A stretch of DNA of 64,000 nt from Dermatemys mawii. Lineage: Eukaryota; Chordata; Testudines; Dermatemydidae. The notes beneath the pieces are model-generated. The model saw only the letters and a program-made list of their open reading frames with translations, did not search any database and was not told the origin of the DNA. Location of the stretch: assembly GCA_007922305.1 (NCBI GenBank), contig ML677348.1, forward strand, positions 19,142,699 to 19,206,698, written 5' to 3'. Made by a program: the position numbers and the translations under genes. Positions 11,010-23,442 of the stretch are shown here, piece by piece. Numbering within the stretch: the first letter of the stretch is position 1; each line of letters begins with the position of its first letter.

Positions 11010-12563
11010 CAAGTATGACTAGTGAGGGGTCTACAAATACCTGTGTTGCAGAACTACTAACTGTAGTTGGTAACCTACCATTTAAATCAGCTTCTGTACC
11101 AAATGACTGGAGGATAGCTAATGTGACACCAGTTTTTAAAAATGGCTCCAGAAGTGATCCTGGCAGTTACAGCCAGTAAACCTGATTTCAGCAGCAGTCA
11201 AATTGGTTGAAACTACAGCAAAGAACAGAATCGTCAGACACAGATTAAAGAGAAATCATGCCTCACCAATCTATTAGAATTCTTAGCTGAGGTCAACAAG
11301 CATGTGGACAAGGGAGATTCAGTGGATATAGCATACTTAGATTTTCAGAAAGCCTTTGACAAAGTCCCTCACAAAAGGCTCTTAAGCAAAGAAAGCTGTC
11401 ATGGGATAAGAGGAAAGGTCCTCTCATGGACTGGGAACAGGTTAAAAGATAGGAAACAAAGGGTAGGAATAAATGGTCAGTTTTCAAAATGGAGAGAAGT
11501 AAATAATGGTGTCCTCCAGGGGTCTACACTGGGACCTGTCCTACTCAACATAGTCATAAATGATCTGGAAAAATGGGTAAACAGTGAGGTAGCAAGATTT
11601 GTAGATTTGCAAAACTACTCAAGATAGTTAAGTCCAAAGCAGACTGCGAAGAACTACAGAGATCTCACAAAACTGGGTGACTGGGTAACAAAATGGCTGA
11701 TGAAATTCAATTTTGATAAATGCAAAGTAATGCACACTGGAAGACATAATCCCAACTATACATATTAAATGATGGGGTCTAAATTAGTTGTTACCACTCA
11801 CGAAAGAGATTTTGGAGTCATTGTGGATAGTTCTCAGAAAACATCCATTCAATGTGCAGCAGCAGTCAGAAAAAGCAAACAGAACATTGGGAATTATCAT
11901 GAAAGGGATAGATAATAAAGGCAGAAAATACCACAGTGCCTCTATATAAATCCATGGTACGGCCACATCTTGAATATTGTGTGCAGATGTGGTTGCCCCA
12001 TCTCAAAAAACGTCTATTAGAATTGGAAAAGGTTCAGAAAAGGGAAACAAAAATAATTAAGAGTATGGAACAGCTCCCATACAAGGAGAGATTAATAAGA
12101 CTGGGACTTTTCAGTTTGGAAAAGAGATGACTAAGAGGCGATATGATAGAGGTCTATAAAATCATGACTAGTGTGGTGTTCTGATAATACAAGAACTAGG
12201 GGTCACCAAATGAAATAGGCAGCAGGTTTAAAACAAACAAAAGGAAGTATGTTTTGACACAACACACAGACAACCTGTGGAACTCCTTGCCATAGGATGA
12301 TGTGAAGGTGAAGATTATAACAGGGTTCAAAAAAGAACTAGATACATTCATGGAGGATAGGTCCATCAACGGCTATTAGTCAGGATGGGCAGGGATGGTG
12401 TCCCTAGCCTCTGTTTGCCAGAAGCTGGGAATGGGAGACAGAGGATGGATCACTTGATGATTACCTGTTCTGTTCATCCCATTTGGCACTGGCCACTGTC
12501 AGAAGACAGGATACTGCGCTAGATGGACCTTTGGTCTGACCCAATATGGCCGTTCTTATGTTC
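11010..12563 (+). mobile_element. CR1 LINE, 5'-truncated copy 1
   Basis: A plus-strand copy carrying the end of the reverse transcriptase ORF and the CR1 3' tail. Visible in order are VPNDWRIANVTPVFKNGSR, DIAYLDFQKAFDKVPHKRLL, LQGSTLGPVL, then after frameshifts LGDWVTKWLMKFNF-DKCKVM and [15 protein letters not shown] with [19 protein letters not shown]. The tail ends in cgttcttatgttct, the sauropsid CR1 3' signature. The 5' part (endonuclease, ORF1) is missing, as usual for CR1 target-primed insertion. CR1 copy 2 at 59.5 kb belongs to a similar subfamily. Confidence 0.93.
11304..11627 (+). pseudogene. CR1 reverse transcriptase fragment
   Basis: A 107-codon open piece of the CR1 polymerase. 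It contains the block AYLDFQKAFDKVPH, which carries the first catalytic aspartate, and GVLQGSTLGPVL, where GVPQGSVLGPLLF is normal. The FADD catalytic box that should follow is altered to RFVDLQNYS, so polymerase activity is lost even before the later stops. It is part of the copy at 11010-12563. Confidence 0.88.
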
Positions 12564-13924
12564 TCTCTAAAGCACACCAGGAAGTATCATGTTTGTCCCT
12601 GGCCTCCATATACAGATTGAATACCTAGAGGTGTGATTTCCATTGACTTGGTTTTGGACTTTGTTAGATAAAAGTAAACTACATGAAAACTTTTATATTT
12701 CATATACAACTTATACCATGTTCTGTTTATTTTGGCAGATACAGGCTTGTGTGTGGATCTGGCTCTAAAAGACATTTCCTTTTCCATATTTCTGGCAAAT
12801 ATGATCAGTGTTTAAATCACACAGATGCCCGTATATGTGTTACAAGCTTTTTGCCCACCATCTGGTTAGCTATGGCAGTCCAATTCAAGAAGCACATGCT
12901 TAAGTGCCTTGCTGAATCAGGGCTAATATAAAAGATGGGTATTCACTTTCCAGCCTGGAGTTTCAGCCAGTATGTACCCAATCCTGTTAGCTGCTGAGCA
13001 CCACATGGAAGGTCTCGAGTGCCCTCAGCACCTCACAGGATTAGGCCCCCTTGTCAACTGTGCATAGTGTTCTCAGTGAAACTCAGAACTACACAAAGTT
13101 GCTTGGTTCCAGTAACAAACTTGAAATTCAGACCATCTTCCTCAAGATGTTTACTAAAGTTCACAGACCTTTTGAACAAAGCTGGACTGGTTTCTAGCTT
13201 TACATCTGATCATGCAGAATTAGCAGTATTGTATTGTTTCAGTATGATGCCAGGTGATACTTGAGATTTTGTATTTGTTTGACAACTTGGTGATCTCAAA
13301 ACCAAAGAAAAAAACATTCAGACCATCTCCTGGAAAGGGAAACCACCAACTTTTACACCATTCTAGTCAACACGTGAGACCAGGAAAAAGAATATAATGT
13401 ACCCTATGCAGCATTATTTGGGCATCCAAACCTCCTGCTGAAGTCAATGTGCTGAAGCCAGTAGAAATCTGGGATATTCAGGGAATGAAGTATCAGGCCA
13501 GATATCTGTCATCTTTATCACATTCTATCTGTACTGCAATCACTGCTTACATGTATCCAAAAAATACCATCTATCTGTCCAATATGTACTGCAATATTTT
13601 GAAGATAGTGTCACAGTATTTTGTATAAAGTAGCATCCCTTGCCTGACTGGAAATCAGTAGCGCTAAGCTGATGTACACCAGCTGAGAAACTGGACCTGT
13701 GTGTTTATTATTTTGGTACATGTACTCAGACATGATAACGGGGGTGTATTTAATAAATATAAAATTACAGTAATTAATATGCTGTTTAAATTAAACTACC
13801 CAGATCAGTCTATTTGGAGTTACTGTCAGATGGAGTTGCCAAATGTCCTCCCTTCTTTGGTAGAGTTTTATCCATGCACAGGAACCTTGCCTGTGTTGCC
13901 TGGATCTTCTACTGAAAGATTTTT
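12564..13924. other. Unassigned DNA with fold-back scraps
   Basis: No gene seen. Fragments with agcacatgcttaag (about 12892) and ctgagcac/tcagcacctcac (about 12993-13040) look like pieces of the palindromic repeats described elsewhere. Frames at 12683-12931, 13019-13264 and 13701-13970 show no domain. Confidence 0.45.
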
Positions 13925-15235
13925 TTTTAACTGCTGCTCTTCAGGAGGACAAGATTCCAGCTGCCTTTAAAGAGAAAGTGATTAGGCCTCTGCTCAAGAA
14001 AAATCTCTTGCCATTAGCCATTTTGTGAATTATCTCCCTTCCCCTTTTTAGGGGAGGTTGCCAAGAAGGTGGTGATGAAGCAAATCCAGCCACATCTGGA
14101 ATCTATACATTTTCTTGATCCTTTTCTGTCAGGTTTTTGATCTGTTTATAGCTTAGACTTAGTTCTGATATCATCTGCTGATGATCTGCTCCTGATGACA
14201 GATGCTGTAAAGGTATCGCTGCTGATTTTATTATACGTCTTGGCAGCCTTTGATACAACTGACCACAAAGTTTTGGTCTCTGTCTGAGATATTTTTAGGA
14301 CATCGATTTCCTCTGTCTTTAAATGGCTTGTAGACTTCTTTGCGATGCCTTGTAGAGTACAGTAACTCCTGACTTAAAGTCATCCTGGTTAACGGTGTTT
14401 CATTGTTAGGTTGCTGATCAACTAGGGAACATGCTTGATTAAAGTTGTGCAATGCTCCCTTATAACAACGTTTGGCAGCCGCCTGCTTTGTCCACTGCTT
14501 GCAGGAAGAGCAGCCCATTGGAGCTAACTGGTGGGGGCTTGGAACCAGGGTGGACCGGCTGCCCAGCAGGCTATCAATTGCCGGCAGTTCAGCTGTCCCT
14601 CCCTCTATTGCCATGTGCTGCTCCTGCCCTCTACCTTGGAGCTGCTCCCTGGAGCCTCCTGCTTGCTGTGCGGGGTAAGGGGGAGTTTTTTGTCTGGTGA
14701 AAAAAATTCCCTGGAACCTAACCCCCCACTTCCCCATTTACATTAAATCTTATGGGGAAATTGGATTCACTTAACATCATTTCACTTAAAGTCGCATTTT
14801 TCAGAAACATAACTACAATGTTAAGCAAGGAATTACTGTAGTTGGGGATTCCAGATGGTGGCTCTGAATAATTTTTCTTCCTCCCCAAGAGCATTCAGAA
14901 GCAGGGTGCTGGAGGTGGGGGTCTTGTCACCTCCCACATCCAGTATGAATGAGAAGTCACCATGGAAGATTTGTTAAGCATTATGGACTGCGGCATCAGC
15001 AGCCTAGGGGTGACATTCAGCTCTATCCAATTCACTCAACTCTCCTTTTCTCAAATGAGGATACTGCTACTCCTATGATTGTTGGATTCCTCATTGAAAG
15101 TTGGATCCAAATGAGAATAGATTATCTTACCCACAATTCCAGTCTCATCCTCTTTTATTTCAGCCATCCCCTCAAACTGCCCCAGAGCTGTAGCCTCTGA
15201 TGCAAGACAAGAGGACTTACGGAGCAAGAGAAAAG
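13925..15235 (+). mobile_element. L2-type LINE relic split by a Tigger-like insertion
   Basis: The plus strand reads VIRPLLKKNLLPLAI, then HLESIHFLDPFLSGF and LAAFDTTDHKVLV before 14358. After the inserted element it continues with GLRHQQPRGDIQLYPI (about 14967-15026). These match the L2 RT pattern: RPLLKK-LDP, LDPFQSGFR, LDLSAAFDTVDH and the YADDTQLY box, here decayed to PRGDIQLY. Many stops and shifts indicate great age. The right boundary is uncertain. Confidence 0.75.
14360..14838. mobile_element. Tigger-like (Tc1/mariner) non-autonomous element
   Basis: A 479-bp insert flanked by TA (14358-14359 and 14839-14840). Its termini are cagtaactcctgactta and the inverse of cagtaattccttgctta, 15 of the first 20 bases matching. 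TA duplication and a cagtaaytcc terminus fit the Tigger/pogo branch. The interior has no transposase. The 168-codon minus frame at 14231-14737 crosses the element boundary and is chance. Insertion inside the L2 relic makes it the younger of the two. Confidence 0.8.
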
Positions 15236-15535
15236 GCATCAGCTCCCTCAAGCTCCCACTGAAGAGCAGGATCTGGGTCTTGTTCTGCTCCGATGCTCCG
15301 GCCGGGCAGCAGGGTTGGGGGCCGCTCTACACAGCTCCCAGAAGCAGCCACTTGGCTCCACTCTGACACTCCCTACTGCTGCAGATGGTGAAGGGTTATT
15401 TGTACATGGTGAAACGGTGGTGGGAACAAGCCTGAGGATAAAGTGCACCACTGGTTACTAAACCCAGGGTCTCAGAGTTATTTTGTGAACCTAGCAGAGG
15501 CAGAAGCCAAGTGAGCCCTGCCACACTCTGCTACA
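15236..15535. other. Unassigned GC-richer DNA
   Basis: No gene or named repeat. It lies between the L2 relic and the Ty3 relic and could be part of either element's flank. Confidence 0.35.
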
Positions 15536-16106
15536 GGCCCAGACACGTGCCAGCACTTTGTCAGTGACAATTTCAGGGTGTTTTAGTTTGTGGTGATCTA
15601 CCTAGATGGCATCTTCATCTTCTAATAAAAAAATCAAACCTTTTCCATCTGGTACTAGAGCACCTCAGAGCAAATGGCCTGTACAGAAAACCTAAGGAGT
15701 GTGAGTTCAGCCACCATTCTGTGGACTTAATCTATATCATTACCCCTGATGGACTAGGTACATATCCCTTGAGAGTATGCACAGTTATAGACTGGGAAGC
15801 CCCAAGGAACATCCATGATGTCCAGTGCTTCCTGGGGTTTCCCAATTTTTGCTGGATTCATCAAGTACTTTTCAAAGGTGTTGACCCCAATTACCCAACT
15901 GCTCCAGAAGAGCACCACATTTACTTAGATACAGGAATCCCAATCCCTCTTTCACCTATTACAGGAAGCATTTACACTGGCACCCATCTTGGTACATCTA
16001 GACCTGGCAAACCAGACCCGCCGATTATGTGATCACAGCAGTTTTGTCACAGCAACAGGGGCCCAAAAAATATGCTCCACCCTTGTACATTTATTCCTGA
16101 AACTGA

Positions 16107-16222
16107 TGCCTGTGGAACAAAACTATGAAATCTGTGACAAAGAACTATTGGCCATCAAGGCTGCTTTTGAAGAATGGCATCTTCACTTGAAAGGTGCATG
16201 CTGCCCGTCCAGGTATATATAA
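16107..16222 (+). pseudogene. Ty3 RNase H fragment
   Basis: Residues EQNYEICDKELLAIKAAFEE followed by WHLHLKGA are the helix containing the catalytic glutamate of Ty3-type RNase H (NYEIGDKELLAI family pattern). The upstream strand that should carry the first aspartate (VVETDAS) is unrecognisable (DHSSFV). The fragment lies in the correct position between the RT and the integrase of the chromovirus relic. Confidence 0.85.
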
Positions 16223-17849
16223 ACCTCAAGAAACTGAAGTACCTGCAAACTGCAATGGCTCTCAACCATTTTCAGTTCCTTTTTATCTCCAGGTTTGATT
16301 TCACCAGTGGTGTAGTCCTGATTTTTTCAGTGCATGTATCCCACACCCCCACCAGCCCACAACCAGTATGACCCACCCCCCAGTACATTTCTATACTAAA
16401 TGGTTTCCTCCGTGCAGCGTGATCTTGCATATACAATGTGTGTGAGGTCAAAGGTACACAAAAGTGCAGGAATACCATTACCACAGGTTCCTGCCCCACC
16501 CTGATCTATTGCCCAAGTACCTGAAATGGCAAATCCAATGTGCTGTCCTGCAAGGATGATACCTGCACAAGAAAAATATGGCTCTCAAACCTGCCACAGT
16601 CCCAAAATTCTGCTTTTTCACCATGTAATATGAACAATGACTTGCTTTCTCTCATGAAGCCCTTCCTATCCTATCATCCATTTGTAGTAAACCTTATGTC
16701 AACTAGTATGGACTTAACTTCTGACTCAAAATTCTGTCAAGAATGAGATTCTCATCTTTAAGAACTGGACCTATGTCCCTGATGATAAACCATGTCTAGC
16801 AATACTCTGACTATGCCATGACTAGCCCGTGGCTGGCCATTCTGAACACTGGAAACCATTGAAGCAGGTCTCTCAATATTTTTGTTGGCTAAAATGACTT
16901 TTGTCCATTGAGTCCTACATCAACTCCTGTGATGTCTGTGCTCAAATAAAGACACACACCTCCCAGCACCAAACCCCTTGGTGCTCTGATACCACTGCCA
17001 ACTATCTCAGCCTTGGTCATTCATCTCAGTGGACTTTATTACTGACCTTCCTGATTCCCAGAGTCAGCTGGCAGTGCTATTAAACCTTCTTATTAAAATG
17101 TCTAATTTCCATGTCATGCCTTAAAATTCCTACAGTGGAGGTAACAGCCCAACTGTTTTTCAACTCTATCTTCAAACTCCATGGCCTACCATCTACTACA
17201 TTTGTCTGAGGATAAGCTCACTTTGCACTTCTGGCAGGAGTTGTTCAAGCTCCTGGATGCTGAAGTATGTGCTTCCTGAGTTTATCACCCCCAGACTGAT
17301 GGATAGATTCAATGAATGAACCAGATTCTGAAGCAATACTCTATTGCTTTATTACCTATCATCAGCATCACTAGGCTGCTCTCCTTCCCTTAGCCAAATT
17401 CACATACAGTAATTCTGACCACTGATCAACCCACCAGAGTTATTTTCATGCCAACTATAGTTGCCACCCTTGGTTTCACCCATCCATGCCACAAGCCTCC
17501 TATGTATCTGCAACCTCTGACCTATGAAAACACCTTCACCACATCCATGAAGAATTGAAAACCCCCCTAGAATTGAAAACCCACCCAAAAGAGATTACAA
17601 GCATTATGCTGACCTTTGTTGGCAGGCAACCTCTCAAATCACAGTTGGAGTTAAAATATAGCTCTCAATATACCACCTTGACTATACACAGCCTTCAAAG
17701 AAGTTGGATTACCAATATCTTGTCTCATTCCACTTCAGCCATCAGATCAGCCCTGTAGCCTTCAAACTCCAACTGCCTGGGTTAATGAAAATGCACCTAG
17801 CATTCCTTGCTGGAAAAAGCACACTGCCAAATCCAACTGCCACTTCCGC

Positions 17850-18040
17850 TTCTCATGGTCCAGGGGCATGAGGAATACCTGATGAAGCAGCTCTTAGACT
17901 CCAGAATTCGCAGAGGAAAGCTCATGTACCCTGATGATTAGGACGGTTATGGTCCAGTTGATCATTCATCATCCATGCAAACGTACATGGAACTGACCTA
18001 GTTCGAGAATTTCATTGGTCACACGTCAATAAACCTGGTC
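17850..18040 (+). pseudogene. Integrase C-terminal chromodomain relic
   Basis: The frame reads VQGHEEYLMKQLLDSRIRRG, then KLMYPDD, a stop, and DGYGPVDHS. The match is to the chromodomain pattern E-YEVE-ILDSR--RGKLQYLVKWKGY in chromoviral integrases, which reads histone marks and steers integration. The aromatic cage residue W of VKWKGY is replaced by a stop codon. The upstream part of the frame carries the usual integrase C-terminal region, unrecognisable in detail. Confidence 0.82.
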
Positions 18041-18065
18041 CAAAGACACCTGGTAAGTATCTTTT

Positions 18066-18520
18066 GGGGGGGGAGTGGGGAAAGTAATGTAATGAGTTAT
18101 CTCTGAGCCTAATTACCTAAGGACTCCATGTCAATCAACCAGGATTCAGCCAACCCACAGGCTAAGGACTAACCAGGTGACCCCAAGGCCAGGATATAGG
18201 CTTCAATGAGAGCAACCACTCCAGTCTGCTCAACATGGTTACCTTATCAGGAGTGTTCTCCATTGCTTGGCGGTTCTGACAAACTGTACCTGCTCCTTCA
18301 CTAGCCACAGCTTTTGCCTGCTCCTCTCCCATTCCTACTTCTGTTCCAGTCCCTATTCCTGTTCCAGCCTTGTTACAACCCCGCTCTTGGTTCTAGATTC
18401 CTGCTCTGATCTCTGGCTCTGATCCCTACACGAGGCTTGATCGCCACTGCACCAACCACTAAGGTTAATCACTGCTGGTTCAAATGTCCCCTTCTCAGTT
18501 TCTGACAGGACGTGAGCAAG
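18066..18520 (+). repeat. Probable 3' LTR of the chromovirus relic
   Basis: Directly downstream of the chromodomain, after a G-rich tract (18065-18075), lies about 450 bp of pyrimidine-rich DNA with repeated ctgttcc/ctgctcc motifs and a terminal tttctgaca, as in LTRs of these elements. No second LTR is in the window, so this rests on position and composition. Confidence 0.5.
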
Positions 18521-19257
18521 TCGGGCAGGCAGCCAGTCAGCAAGGTTTTCCCTCAGGCAGGGCTGAAATTCACAAGAGGGGACTGGAGCTCCAGCCCAAC
18601 CTTGAAATCCTGTGACTCATGGAAAGAATTGCTAGAGTTGACAACTGTTGCTGCCATCAGGTAGGGCCAGCAGATGTATGAGCAGGTGAGATGGCCAGCA
18701 CATAGGCTACTTCATTCTCTCCTTAGCACTGCTTGTTTCCCTCTCCACTCTTGCTCTCTGCCTGCCTGCTCTACTTCACAAAGACAGCCCAAACAGGCAG
18801 CGACAGGAAGAAACAGGAGAGGCAGCCACTACAAGTGCAGCAGCTTCAGGATGTGTAGACCCCTAATGGTGAGCCCCAGTACTGCACACAATATTGGTAC
18901 TTTTCACTTCCTTCTGCCTAAGACAGATAGGAAGGCCTGGAAACACAGATCAGAAACTCAGGGCTGTCCCACTCAAACTGAGACTATGGCCAGGTATTGC
19001 CACAGAGATTTCAGTCACCAGCATGCCACGCACACAGTGGCCACCCAGAACTTTACAGTAATAAACTAGGATAGAACTTGAGTCATTATCTCACAGAACT
19101 TGTCCAGGGCACTAGGGGGAGATTGCAAAAATGTCTGTAAAAAACATTCCTTCTTTCTTATGAAAAGTTGTTTTGACAGAAATGTTCTGGCCAGCTTCTG
19201 TCTTCTGCAAAAAGCACAGGCCCCTTCCACGTCAGCTCAAGTATGCACTTCTTTAAC
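18521..19257. other. Unassigned DNA
   Basis: No gene recognised. The 131-codon frame at 18674-19069 has no domain or supporting splice signals. Confidence 0.4.
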
Positions 19258-19385
19258 TAGGTATTATTATTTATTTCTATTGCAGTGGTTCTGATGGGCC
19301 ACAATCAGGAATCAGAACCCCATTGTGCTAGGTACTGTACTAACACAACAAAAAGATAAGTCCCTGTCCCAAAGTAACCACACTA
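19258..19385 (+). repeat. Ancient amniote interspersed repeat
   Basis: The sequence tattattatttatt, then accccattgtgctaggtact, acacaac and gtccctgtcccaaa is a familiar amniote repeat consensus, probably the 3' part of an old LINE/SINE (L3/MIR type). I do not assign a subfamily. Confidence 0.6.
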
Positions 19386-20017
19386 CCTCTGTTCTCATGC
19401 TTCTTTTGGAGGTCAGTTATAGGTTTGAGCTTAGGCTGCTGCTGGCTCTTAAACACAAAGACCAGTCTATGTACTAGTGCTATACATGTAGGATGAAATT
19501 CACCCATATGAAGATCAGCAGAAAGCCTATGCACCATTTGTCTCTTTGGAGACATAAATGGCCCTCTCCACAAGGATAAAGAGCTCAAAACTCATCCAAG
19601 TTGTTTTATTTTCTCTTCTTTTTACCTAATATTTGTTGTATGGAATAATTATGTGAGATTTTCTTGTATATTTCCATGCCCCTTCTTATTACTGCTGCCA
19701 ATATGTTTTTAACTATAACCTTTAAAAGCATTGGCTGCTGAGATGTGAGAATGATTGTTATATGTGGTACACTATAATAATGATATTTTTAAATTTATAG
19801 GCCTTGCAATTTTTATTAGCTTTCCTGCATATTGCAGAATTTAAAAATATTTCATTTTTACATGATTTACAGAGATTGCCAAATTAATCTCTGGGATAAT
19901 ACCATTGAATCATTGTTATTAATTTGGCCTCAGATTACATAGAGATTTATTCTCCTGCTGAAAAACAAAAACAAGTTTGTTACTATAAAATTGGAGTGGA
20001 GAATAAAAACTTCTATG

Positions 20018-20104
20018 GGCCACATCCTCAGGTGGTATCAATCAAAATAGCTCCATTTACTTCAACAGAGCTTGGCCAATTTGCACCAGCTGAATGTTTG
20101 GCCC
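20018..20104. repeat. Short palindromic repeat 3
   Basis: gggccacatcctcaggtgg at the left faces the inverted caccagctgaatgtttggccc at the right around catttacttcaac. Same dispersed palindromic class as the other fold-backs. Confidence 0.55.
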
Positions 20105-22687
20105 CCTTACTACAATATTATATTTTATTTTTTAAATACTAAAAACTCAGGAAATTCTCAATGATTGTTCCAACTCTAATGTTATCACTGCTGCTGTATC
20201 TCTGCCAACCTTCCTTACATAGTACAGAGACACAAATCTTTACTGTTGTTGTCAGCTGAATAGTGTGAAATAAAAGGAGCTTTTAAACTGATTCTGTTAG
20301 CATTATACAGTGGTCTGAAGAAAGTGGAAGCCAATACAGTTCCACATAAATGAAGCATTTGTTCAACTTGCAGAAAGTTTTGATAAAATTTTAGGGAGAG
20401 GAGCTAATGAATGATAGATAGCAGGTAAACTATTATTTATTATTTTCTTGTTATATCTATTTGGATAGAACATGGTTTTAAGAGGCAGGTCTGTGTTGGG
20501 GGCAGTGTGGAACCACACATCTCCAAGAACATTACAGGGCAATGCCTCCCCAGAGCTCTCCAGCATGCAAGGGGAAGACAGATGCTGGACAACACCTCTG
20601 GAATGTTCACTCTCCGCTGCATATTTAGCCAGCTCCACAGGCCACTGTGCAGAAAAGCCACACCCAAAAACTTGGAAATTTCAGAGCTCAACCTGGACTC
20701 CGTGGCTTAGTAATCTGGATATGATTTTTGTAGTATCATTAGCCAGAAAAGGCAATTCCCTCCTATGAAAATGTTTGAAAAAAATATTTCTAAATTGCGA
20801 TGAAAAGACAAAAATTTTCCCAGGAGAAAATTTGTGAAAAAAAATTCTCTTTTGGAAGAACTGGGATGGATTTTCTTTTAGATTGCTTCTCAGGTAGTTC
20901 CCAATTCCTTAGAGCATCTGCCTCTCTAGGCTACCCAACACCTTAGTAGCCAGCTGCTCAACTCCCCAGAATGCCCAGAATCTGGCTCCATGGCTGTCCA
21001 TCAGGTGGGCAAGTGGTGATTGTGGAGAGCCTGGGAGCCCAGCAGCCCAGCAGCCCACCAGAAGGGCAACCAAGAAGCCTGACAGCCCATCCATCAATCA
21101 GCTTGCTGGCAATGAGGTGGGTTGATAGGAAACCAGACTGGCCAGCCAGCCTGCCTCCCTGCTTGATTTCTGTGAAAAGTTTCAATTGAACTGACATTCC
21201 CAAGGAACATTTTGGTTCTGTTGAATCAGCATTTTCCAACTAAACATTGTTCCATCAGAAAATCTTTGACCAGCTCTACTTTCTAGCATGGTACCATCTC
21301 TAGTTCCTAAGCAGGTGATGATACCCTCTTCAACAGTCTCAGTGAAGAGGCTGAAGAATGAGTTCAAGACTATGTCCACTATTGTCCATAATCAGAAATG
21401 AATAGAAGTTAGAAAAAGGTGCTGTCCCTGCTACATGAATAAAACAGATGTTTTAAAATATTGCACATGTACTAAAAAGTTGAAGCCAAAAGAATTCAGG
21501 CTAGAATCACACCAGCATAACTGGCAGCTAATCGCCAATACTTTATAACAAACTTAAGTAGATTCAGGCAACAAATAAATGAGAATGTTTCATTTGTTAT
21601 TTTTTACAGCTTACGAATTGTTTACAAATCTCAACCTCTTTGGACTGGTATGCTTCTAAAATGAACATAAAAAAGACTTAATTCTATGAGTAATTTTTTC
21701 TTGTGGTGGATTGTCATACACTTTCACTAATGCAATATGAAAATGACGTATGGGATAACAATAGTTTGGTGGCAAATTTCTAGTACCATTCAGTGATCCT
21801 TAAATGAAAATATGTACATTATCTGCTGCAGTTATGATGTGTATTTCCAGGAAACCTGTCAAAACTGATCACATGAAACACAAGAAATGGACAGCAGACT
21901 GCTTCAGCAAACCCTTCTATTACTCATACCACACAGAGAGGTGTGAAATCAAAACCAAGAGCTACATTACTTTTAAAGCCTTTTTAAATATTGGCCCTGA
22001 ACTAACAACTTGCCATATTTCTGAGTTGTGTATGATAATGAAGGCCTACATTCTGTTATCTGGCAAAACTACTATTGGCTATAGTACAGTGGGAGCTTAC
22101 TGTAGAATTAGACCCAAAATACAATGGCACAGCATTTTTTAACTCAAGAACAAACCGCGCTGTACTCCGTTTGTGCATTTGCAAATACAACAGGGTATGA
22201 CCAAACAGAAAATTATTTGTGGTTTTCATGTCTATCATCTTTGCCACTTTCACAATTAGAAGACCTGTCTTACCATTAAAGTAATTTGCAAAGGTCCCAT
22301 TTACTTTCATGGGAGCAGAAGCAGGCACTAATGTTTTTGATTTTCAGGTTTTTTGAGCTTTAAACATCTCCTAAAATAAATTTATAGATGTACTAGTTAA
22401 TGAGAATTTAGAAAGAAAAATCCCCAAACATGATAGCTTTGTTGCTGATGCCAGGCACTCACATTAAAAAACTTATGGCCAACATTTTGAAATGCTGCTG
22501 CACATCCACATCATATCGGAGAGCATTAAGGGACTGTTAAAGAAAAGGGGCATAGATAAGTTGCAGAAACAACACGTGCTGAAAACATCCTCCAAAAACT
22601 GCAACATAGCACAACATAATGATGCTAAATATATCCTTTGGTATATTTGGTAAAATAAATTCAGAAGCAATGTATTTCACACTAAAC
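20105..22687. other. Unassigned DNA with decayed repeats
   Basis: No gene seen. About 20725-20880 and 21165-21285 contain A/T homopolymer-rich pieces ending in gaccagctctact, which I associate with a dispersed reptile repeat of unknown class. A cagcag-type low-complexity patch lies at 21040-21060. Frames here (20363-21379) have no domain. The 112-codon frame at 21804-22142 is also featureless. Confidence 0.4.
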
Positions 22688-22900
22688 CAGGGGTTATCAA
22701 ACTGGGGGTTGGGACCTCTCGGGGTCACGAGGTTATTACATGTGGGGTCACGAGCTGCCAGCCTCCACTCCAAACCCTGCTTTGCATCCAGCATTTATAG
22801 TGGTGTTAAATTTTTAAAAAATATTTTTAATTTATAAGGGGGGTAGCACTCAGAAGGTTGTTATTTGAAAGGGGTTGCCAGTACTAAAGTTTGAGAACTG
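22688..22900. mobile_element. hAT (Charlie-type) MITE
   Basis: A 213-bp element starting caggggttatcaaact and ending agtttgagaactg, inverted termini with the classic cagtggttctcaaact pattern. Gggtcacgag is repeated inside. Flanks cactaaac and taatagac match at 5 of 8, compatible with a decayed 8-bp duplication. No transposase sequence. Confidence 0.82.
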
Positions 22901-23345
22901 TAATAGACAATATGATTTTTATCTATGCAGATAAATAGATGTTGATTTACAGGAGACAGAAATGCTGCCCCAAGGAGCTGACTTTTCTTCTGTAGGACTA
23001 TGCACCCATTGGGCAAAATTTTTGATCCTGCAGACTTTCCACAGGCAAGACACCCATTGACTTCAATGAGAATGAACTGACTGCAGAATCTTATTAAGCC
23101 TCCTGAGGTTTGGGGGGGGGGACCTCATATGATGCCTGAAAATTTATGTGAATTCTAGGGATTTGCAAGATAGTTTGCCTAATTCGCTGCCAATTATTTT
23201 GAATTGATAAATATAAAGAGAAGAATAAGAACATCATAGGTACAGATTAGGAAGTAACTGTGGTTACTGTGTATATACCCAAAATTCATTTCAGGATGGC
23301 ATTTATCAAGTAGAATCCTATATATGACAGTAACAGATGAAAATG

Positions 23346-23442
23346 GTCGCTAATGAAATCTGCACTATGGACCTGATCCAAAGACCGCTGAAGTCATGGA
23401 AAGATTCCCACTGACTTCAATGAACTTTGGAATTCAGGCCTT
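23346..23442. repeat. Short palindromic repeat 4
   Basis: ggacctgatccaaagac at the left faces ctttggaattcaggcc at the right around cccactgacttcaatg. It is a clear imperfect fold-back of the dispersed class. Confidence 0.6.

Larger units (their letters stand above)
15536..18065 (+). mobile_element. Ty3/gypsy chromovirus pol relic
   Basis: A plus-strand series of broken frames in Ty3 order. RT end: FVVIYLDGIFIF (YLDDILIFS box, second D lost) and NGLYRKPKECEF, DVQCFLGFPNF (15590-15860). RNase H: EQNYEICDKELLAIKAAFEE (16107-16166). Integrase zinc region: NSCDVCAQIK (16919-16948), then decayed core pieces near 17010-17060 and a YHPQTDG remnant near 17283. Chromodomain: HEEYLMKQLLDSRIRRGKLM (17869-17928) followed by DGYGP. 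The C-terminal chromodomain marks a chromovirus. Stops and shifts throughout. An insert of unknown origin at about 16297-16540 interrupts it. Confidence 0.85.

Noticed and set aside
14231..14737. A 168-codon minus frame
   Set aside because: It crosses the boundary between an L2 relic on the opposite strand and a Tigger-like insert, so it cannot be a unit.
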